DNA from: Peromyscus leucopus | Lineage: Eukaryota; Chordata; Mammalia; Rodentia; Cricetidae | Assembly: GCF_004664715.2 (NCBI RefSeq) | Contig: NC_051083.1 | Coordinates: 94,889,920 to 94,953,919 of the forward strand | Direction: 5' to 3' | Length of the DNA stretch: 64,000 nucleotides | Shown here: piece by piece, positions 59,001 through 64,000 of the stretch | Position numbering within the stretch: position 1 is the first letter of the stretch | How the letters are laid out: each line of letters opens with the position of its first letter | Position numbers and translations under genes: made by a program | Notes under the pieces: model-generated | What the model was told of the DNA's origin: nothing | Seen by the model: the letters and a program-made list of their open reading frames with translations, nothing else | Database searches by the model: none

Positions 59001-60383
59001 CTTCATCATCAAGGGATTGCTTTAAAAATATTTCATTCAATATGAAAATACATACTCAGGTTATATTCTCGGTGTTTCTTTCTAATTGGCTTGCAAAGCA
59101 ACTATAAAATACTTACATGAAGCTTGACTGGAGACAAATAAGGTTAGACATTCATTATTTTTGCATTGCATGATAAACTGGTCTTAATAAATCATAATAT
59201 CACTTACATTATAAAAAATTCCAATATAACAATACCAACTGTGAATAATCTTATATGTGACACTTTTAATGAAAGTTAAGACTAATGAAAAAGAAACACA
59301 GAATTTTAACTTAGCTTTATGTTTCTAAATTAGTAGTTAACGGTCACAACCAAAATACTGATCCCAACTATATAATAATACAAACATAGCACTTCTCTGT
59401 TCCAGTTCTAAACACATTCCACAAACTGAGATTAACTTAATGAGCTATGTGACTCCTAATACTGTGTCTTTGTTCCCTGTTGACAACACTATTTGTTTCT
59501 TAACATGACGTTTTCATTTTTAAATGCTAGATAAGAAAATAAAGGCAGAACAGAAATAGGTGAAAGTTCTTCTATAACTTTAGAGAAAAACACTTCACAG
59601 ACAACACTTTATCACTTCACATTAAAATGCTAACTAAAGTCATTTCCTGCAGTAGGTTGTTTCAATATCACACCTCCTCCTGTGCCCTTCCATATGATAT
59701 ATTGTAGAAAATTACATGTCAAATCTACCTTTAGCACCAAGAAATTAGCTAGTTTTCTGAAAAATTAAATCATTAGTTTAAATGCTTGAATTTCACTTCA
59801 GTGTTAAACCAACAAAATAAAAATACATTATATTTGTAAATGATTTCATGCTCCAAAACGCTTCCATATTCATTCACTTATTTCAATACTCCTTCTTGTC
59901 TATGAGATACAACTTCAGTGGTGTAGTCCCTCAGTAAAGTTAGGAATTTCCTCAATAAACAATACAATTAGAGCATATTAAATCTCCAAAATAGCTGCAA
60001 AGCCATTAAGCAGTAATTTATATAAACACAATGGCCACTGGATCTTAATAATCCTCAGAAGTCAGAGTTTATTTGAAGAACAGTATGATTTCACTATTCT
60101 TAATTTATGTGTGAACGAAGATCAGAGTATTGGAAAGTGTAGGCATCATTTCAAAGAATCGCAGGGTCACAAGCAGCTACTCTGATGCATCATCTCTTTT
60201 GATGTGGTATTTTACATCAAAGTTGTACACAGTACCTTCAACAGTTAGGCTCCAACAAAAGCTTGAGGGTGATTTTGGGGTGTACTTTCTGTTTACTTGT
60301 CGCTGAAAGGCTGATTACCTGATTATAAGTTCTTGGAAATGGAATTATGACTTGACTTGTAAATACATCGTTATGATAGTTGT

Positions 60384-60468
<85 letters not shown>

Positions 60469-61859
60469 GGAGAGGAGCCTCACAATTTAAAGGACTTTGG
60501 GATTGAGTCCTTTGCAAGTCAGAGCATCCTTTTGTTGTTTTAGTGATCACTCTCTTGGTATGTCTGTGCTGCAAATGTGAGTTTTTGTATGGCAAGTTTT
60601 CTATAGCAAGGAGAGAAAGAGGAGGTAGGGGGCTACACCTGCACTGAATGGGGAGCTTGTAAGGTAACTGTTGTGATCACTCCCCAACTTGTTATGCCTG
60701 ATCAAGCACAGTGGGCAAAGATGAAATCACAAAAGCATTCCAGAGCACAAGCAAAGCAAAAATGTTCACTAAACTGACTACTGGAATGAAAACTGCTGGG
60801 AACTGTCCCTTCACAGGGAAAGAGGATATTCTTCTAAAGAGAGAAGGCAGGGCATGCTACAGGGGTGTCTGCCATCTGCAAACATTGCTCGAGAATCTCT
60901 CAAGACAATAAGAGGAAATTCTGGACAAACTTCACTAGATTTGACTCTTCCACTTCTTCCCTCAGCAACTTAGGACTTGAAACCCTCCACTGCTCAGGGT
61001 GGGCTGCCCCTGGAGTCCTGTCTTCTTCCTCCAGCCTTGTTACCTTGCTTTTCCTTGATTTCTCAGAAGACACATCATTTAAATGTCTCAAATGCTTTTT
61101 AAACGTTTGAAACAATATTCATATCCATACTCAAGATGCCTCTAGAGAGGTGGGGTGGGGGGTAAACGAAGAAAGGAAGCACAACAAAAGTGACTTGCCT
61201 TCCCCTACCAGTGGCAGAGAAAAGGAACACTCACGGTTTCTCACAGTTTATCCTGTGTAAAAACAAAAACAGATCAACACAAAAACACTTTCCACAGCAA
61301 ACACTGTCTTTTGATCACCTGGGGTTTGGGATTATCTATGCACTCTCTCACCAATCAGCTGACAACCGAGAGTTAACCTTTTGGGCAAATCACTGCAAAC
61401 TAGGCAAGCAATGACTGTTTTTGAGAAAGTGACTATGTTAATAGTTGGCTTGTTGCTGCTAAACTTCCTGTGCCCTCACTCAGCCCTTGCACTTAGATTG
61501 CGCACTTGCAGAAAAGCAGCTTTAGTTGTAGGCTTGAAAGTTAGTTGATGCAATTCACTTTTCCGAAGGACTTAGGGAAGGGGAAAGCAACTTTCATGCT
61601 GCTCCTAAGAAATAAATCCAATGTTTAACAATTGGCTCTGTCAGATAAATTTATGGGTTAGATAAAAGCTGATGTTTTCGCAAAGACCGAAAAGGTACCA
61701 TGTGAAAAATGAAAACTGAATTCTACTCTCTCTAATAACACTAGTAAACGAACTATGATCTCACTTATCGCTAACATCGTAGCAAGTAACTCATTAGACA
61801 AATTCCATTAACTTCAGGAATTTAAATTATAAATTCACCAACCTCTTTTTGGAGAGTGA
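59000..61859 (-). other. Irs4 3' untranslated/flanking region
   Basis: Downstream of the Irs4 stop. It contains a relic of the ancestral C-terminal codons (61835-61860), a (TC)n(TG)n tract at 60384-60468 and a MIR-like relic near 60045-60180. A - strand AATAAA (TTTATT at 60068-60073) is one possible polyadenylation signal. The real 3' end cannot be fixed from sequence. No other gene is seen. Confidence 0.35.
60384..60468. repeat. (TC)n(TG)n compound microsatellite
   Basis: About 22 TC units with one interruption followed by about 20 TG units with a TTG interruption, ~1.4 kb downstream of the Irs4 stop. Confidence 0.97.
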
Positions 61860-64000
61860 TCACTTCTTGTAGTCACGTCTGGCAAAGTCCATTCTCACGT
61901 AAATGTCGTTGTCTTCGTCGTCGTTGTCCTCAGAATCCGCTCTCTCTGGGGGTCTCAGCACCCGTCGCTGGCGAGGTGGCGGTGGTGGAGCGGCAGCGCG
62001 GGCCGCCAGGTCCTCACCTCTGGCAGCTTGGTTAAGAGCTCCAGGATTCCAACCTGCGGCAATATCCTGGACCCCTCTTACAGCCTGGGCACCAAGAACA
62101 TTAGCAACAGGTTGGAACCAGCGAACGGAGGCGGAGTCAAATCCGGCAGTGGCCTGGAAGCCGGCAAAGAAAGCGCCAAAGCCGGGGGCCGCGGCTAGCG
62201 CAGAGACCACAGCTAATGCCCGGCTCACTGCCAAGAGGGGCGCCCCAGCTGGAACAGCAACCCGGGCAGAAGCGGCGGGAAAGTCTCTGTCCAAGCTGTC
62301 AGTCGGGAAAGCAGAGACAGCGGCTCGGATGTTGGCAAATAAACTTTGGGAACGGCTTTGCTGGCGTCTTCTCTCCTGCACTTCCTCCTGCAGCAGCCTA
62401 GCTACAGGTGGCCGTTCAGAGAATGGACCAGGAGAGAGAGAAACGTTCATACAGCACTCAGAAAATGGGTCGACTACACAGATTTGACCAGTTTGAGCAT
62501 CATAGCGAATGGTAGTGTCAGCAAAAGGCACGACTGGTCTAATGGTTGGGTTGAAAATTACTTCAATGTATTCACCCTCTTCCATAATACTACCTGTAGC
62601 ATTGCCTGGGAAAAGACGAAAGGGCCACCTAGCACCGGCCAGATAGATGGTGTTGGCACCTGGTAGAACTCTTAAAAGATCTGAAAGGCGGATTGTTGGA
62701 TTTGAAAAGGGCACCCCGATTTCAATATTCAGGTAGCTAGAAAAAGCTGTGAGTCTGGAGTCAGCAATTAAGCCCCATGGATCTGGCAGTCCTTGAGCAG
62801 GGGGAGCTGGCACTTGGCGCTCTCTCTTAATGAAGTCAATGTTGATATAGTCACGAGAGCTGTCAGCTCCTCTCTGCTCCTGTGTGGGCTCTACTGGATT
62901 GGGATTGATTTTATTTCCTTTTGCAATAAAAGAAAGTCTGTTAGGTCTCTTAGCCTTGTTCTCTGGGGGCTCATCATCTGAAGGCTTTGCAGGTAACCCC
63001 CTATCTCCAGGTTTTGAGAATGACCCCTCAGTGGAAGGCTTTGAAGCCACATCTTTGGCGCCCTGGCTGAAGGAGGCTTCTTTGTCTAGACCCCTCCCCA
63101 GGAATTTCCCAGGCAACATCGGAACATACTCACTATGGTCGCTCTGTCCCAAGGGTGAACTCTGAAAAGGACTTGGCAGAGAGAAGTAAGAGCTCCAACT
63201 TTTGGAGGAAGATCCTCCCTGAGGATTGGGGGGATTTTTAGGAATTGCACCTGCTCCAGGAGCCATAAACATGTAGTCACTGTCACTGTCATTGTCCTTA
63301 GAGTCATCCTCTTTATTAGTATCTGGTGCTTTTGGAGGACTTGGTGCAGGTGGTGGTGGGCTCACTCTGGGAAACATCATCATGTACCCTCTGGAGTCTT
63401 CAAAGGGTGACCTAGAGTGGCGCTTTTTTGAAGCAGAGGAATTTTGAGGAGCCATTGGCATATAGTCACTGGAACATGCAAGAGGAGCGGCCACCCCTGG
63501 CCTCATTGGCACATATGGGTCATCCTCATCTTCATCGAAAGCTCTGGCTCTGTGTGGTCCCCGGGTTGCACCTTCTGAGCTCTCCATATCTCTCATCTCT
63601 TTGGCCTCTTTGCGTTCTTTTGTGGCTCCCCTGTCAGCACAGAAATAAAGTCGGAATCTTCCTCCAGACTTCCCTTTTCCACCAGCTGCTCCAGCTGTTG
63701 GTGGTGGAGGTGGCGGTGGAGGCAGCATTTGCTGTTGCTTATTTTGAGTGAATTTACTAAAGTATGATCTCTTCTTCAGAGATTTTCCACGGTCACCATC
63801 GTTGGAGTTCTTTCCACTTCCTGAGTCCTTGCCTCCTCCTGAGTTCTTGCCACCACCTGAGCCATGACCATCGCCAGGTCCCTGGCCACCACTTGAACCA
63901 TGACCACCTCCAGGCCTCTGGCCTCCACCTGAGCCATGGCCATTTCCTGAGCACTGGTTTCCTCCAGCACCCTGACCTCCTGAACCCTGGCCTCCTGAGC
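61860..64000 (-). CDS. Irs4: Insulin receptor substrate 4, C-terminal part (5' end outside window)
   Basis: An uninterrupted - strand frame from the TGA at 61860-61862 to the window edge gives about 712 codons of a protein that is ~1250 residues in human. An internal Met at 63728 is not the start, because the frame stays open upstream. From N to C: a Gly/Ser-rich tract (about 63810-64000), [20 protein letters not shown], a polyproline run (63700-63725), then tyrosine docking motifs YVPM, YMPM, YMMM, YMFM, YVPM, YINI, YLNI, YIEV and a terminal YVRM. An Ala-rich and acidic tail follows. Tyr-X-X-Met sites recruit PI3K p85 and Tyr-X-Asn sites recruit Grb2 (family knowledge). The PH and PTB domains lie beyond 64000. 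The coding region is a single exon here, as known for Irs4. The gene converges on Col4a5. The C-terminus differs from human (see findings). Confidence 0.95.
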   Translation of the reverse strand, partial: SGGQGSGGQGAGGNQCSGNGHGSGGGQRPGGGHGSSGGQGPGDGHGSGGGKNSGGGKDSGSGKNSNDGDRGKSLKKRSYFSKFTQNKQQQMLPPPPPPPPTAGAAGGKGKSGGRFRLYFCADRGATKERKEAKEMRDMESSEGATRGPHRARAFDEDEDDPYVPMRPGVAAPLACSSDYMPMAPQNSSASKKRHSRSPFEDSRGYMMMFPRVSPPPPAPSPPKAPDTNKEDDSKDNDSDSDYMFMAPGAGAIPKNPPNPQGGSSSKSWSSYFSLPSPFQSSPLGQSDHSEYVPMLPGKFLGRGLDKEASFSQGAKDVASKPSTEGSFSKPGDRGLPAKPSDDEPPENKAKRPNRLSFIAKGNKINPNPVEPTQEQRGADSSRDYINIDFIKRERQVPAPPAQGLPDPWGLIADSRLTAFSSYLNIEIGVPFSNPTIRLSDLLRVLPGANTIYLAGARWPFRLFPGNATGSIMEEGEYIEVIFNPTIRPVVPFADTTIRYDAQTGQICVVDPFSECCMNVSLSPGPFSERPPVARLLQEEVQERRRQQSRSQSLFANIRAAVSAFPTDSLDRDFPAASARVAVPAGAPLLAVSRALAVVSALAAAPGFGAFFAGFQATAGFDSASVRWFQPVANVLGAQAVRGVQDIAAGWNPGALNQAARGEDLAARAAAPPPPPRQRRVLRPPERADSEDNDDEDNDIYVRMDFARRDYKK
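63810..64000 (-). repeat. Irs4: Gly/Ser-rich imperfect coding repeat in Irs4
   Basis: Read on the - strand, this stretch encodes imperfect units of the type GSGGG-Q/K/H (for example [20 protein letters not shown]). The DNA shows recurring CCTCCACCTGAGCCATG-like units. A similar Gly-rich stretch exists in human IRS4. It is a likely site of copy-number change between species. Confidence 0.8.

Noticed and set aside
61903..62487. 194-codon + strand open frame
   Set aside because: Antisense shadow of the GC-rich Irs4 coding sequence. The - strand frame is the real one, with recognised docking motifs.
63426..63728. Met at 63728 as the Irs4 start
   Set aside because: The frame stays open upstream with [19 protein letters not shown] and a Gly-rich tract that belong to IRS4, so the true start is outside the window.

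Overview
This is a mammalian X-chromosomal window, almost certainly from a rodent and most likely a cricetid (hamster, vole or deer-mouse type). It holds the 3' third of Col4a5 (collagen alpha-5(IV)) on the + strand and the 3' part of the Irs4 coding sequence on the - strand. Rodent assignment rests on many B1, B2/B3 and B4-like SINEs and Lx/L1 elements. The narrower cricetid call rests on younger B1 copies carrying a GGAAAGGCGCAAAGCTACAC-type right end, and is an inference. The neighbouring Col4a5/Irs4 arrangement matches human Xq22.

Positions 1-35.7 kb: sixteen Col4a5 exons, all with GT-AG borders and intact reading frame, run from the human exon 38 equivalent to exon 51. They encode the last ~566 residues: the end of the interrupted Gly-X-Y collagen domain and the whole C-terminal NC1 domain, ending CMKRT-stop at 34213-34215. 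Two of the exons are only 9 nt long (5776-5784 and 17863-17871). They correspond to the human tissue-restricted exons 41A and 41B. Both share a near-identical 17-nt intronic element and a TAAC branch-point candidate at almost the same distance, which is the most interesting regulatory signal here. Introns carry B1, B3 and B4-like SINEs, MIR and L2 relics, microsatellites, a 4 x 30 bp minisatellite, and a nearly full-length dead antisense L1 (6288-13046) that has itself been hit by a solo-LTR-like element.

Positions ~35.7-61.8 kb: the convergent intergenic interval. It contains the Col4a5 3' flank, L1M and Lx fragments, a 472-bp solo LTR with 6-bp target duplication (45190-45661), a GC-rich repeat block with internal ~205-250 bp periodicity (49240-50330), MIR relics and long stretches with no recognisable gene. 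A CTCF-like motif lies at about 38660-38678. In human cancers this neighbourhood is known for IRS4 activation when domain boundaries are lost.

Positions 61860-64000 (- strand): the C-terminal ~712 codons of Irs4, an insulin receptor substrate adaptor. The coding sequence is open to the window edge, and its PH and PTB domains lie beyond 64000. Several Tyr-X-X-Met PI3K docking motifs are intact. The extreme C-terminus appears to have been changed by a small frame-shifting insertion that leaves the old tail readable downstream.

Col4a5 makes a basement-membrane chain (alpha3-alpha4-alpha5 and alpha5-alpha5-alpha6 networks). Irs4 makes a cytoplasmic/membrane signalling adaptor. They are neighbours, not a functional unit.
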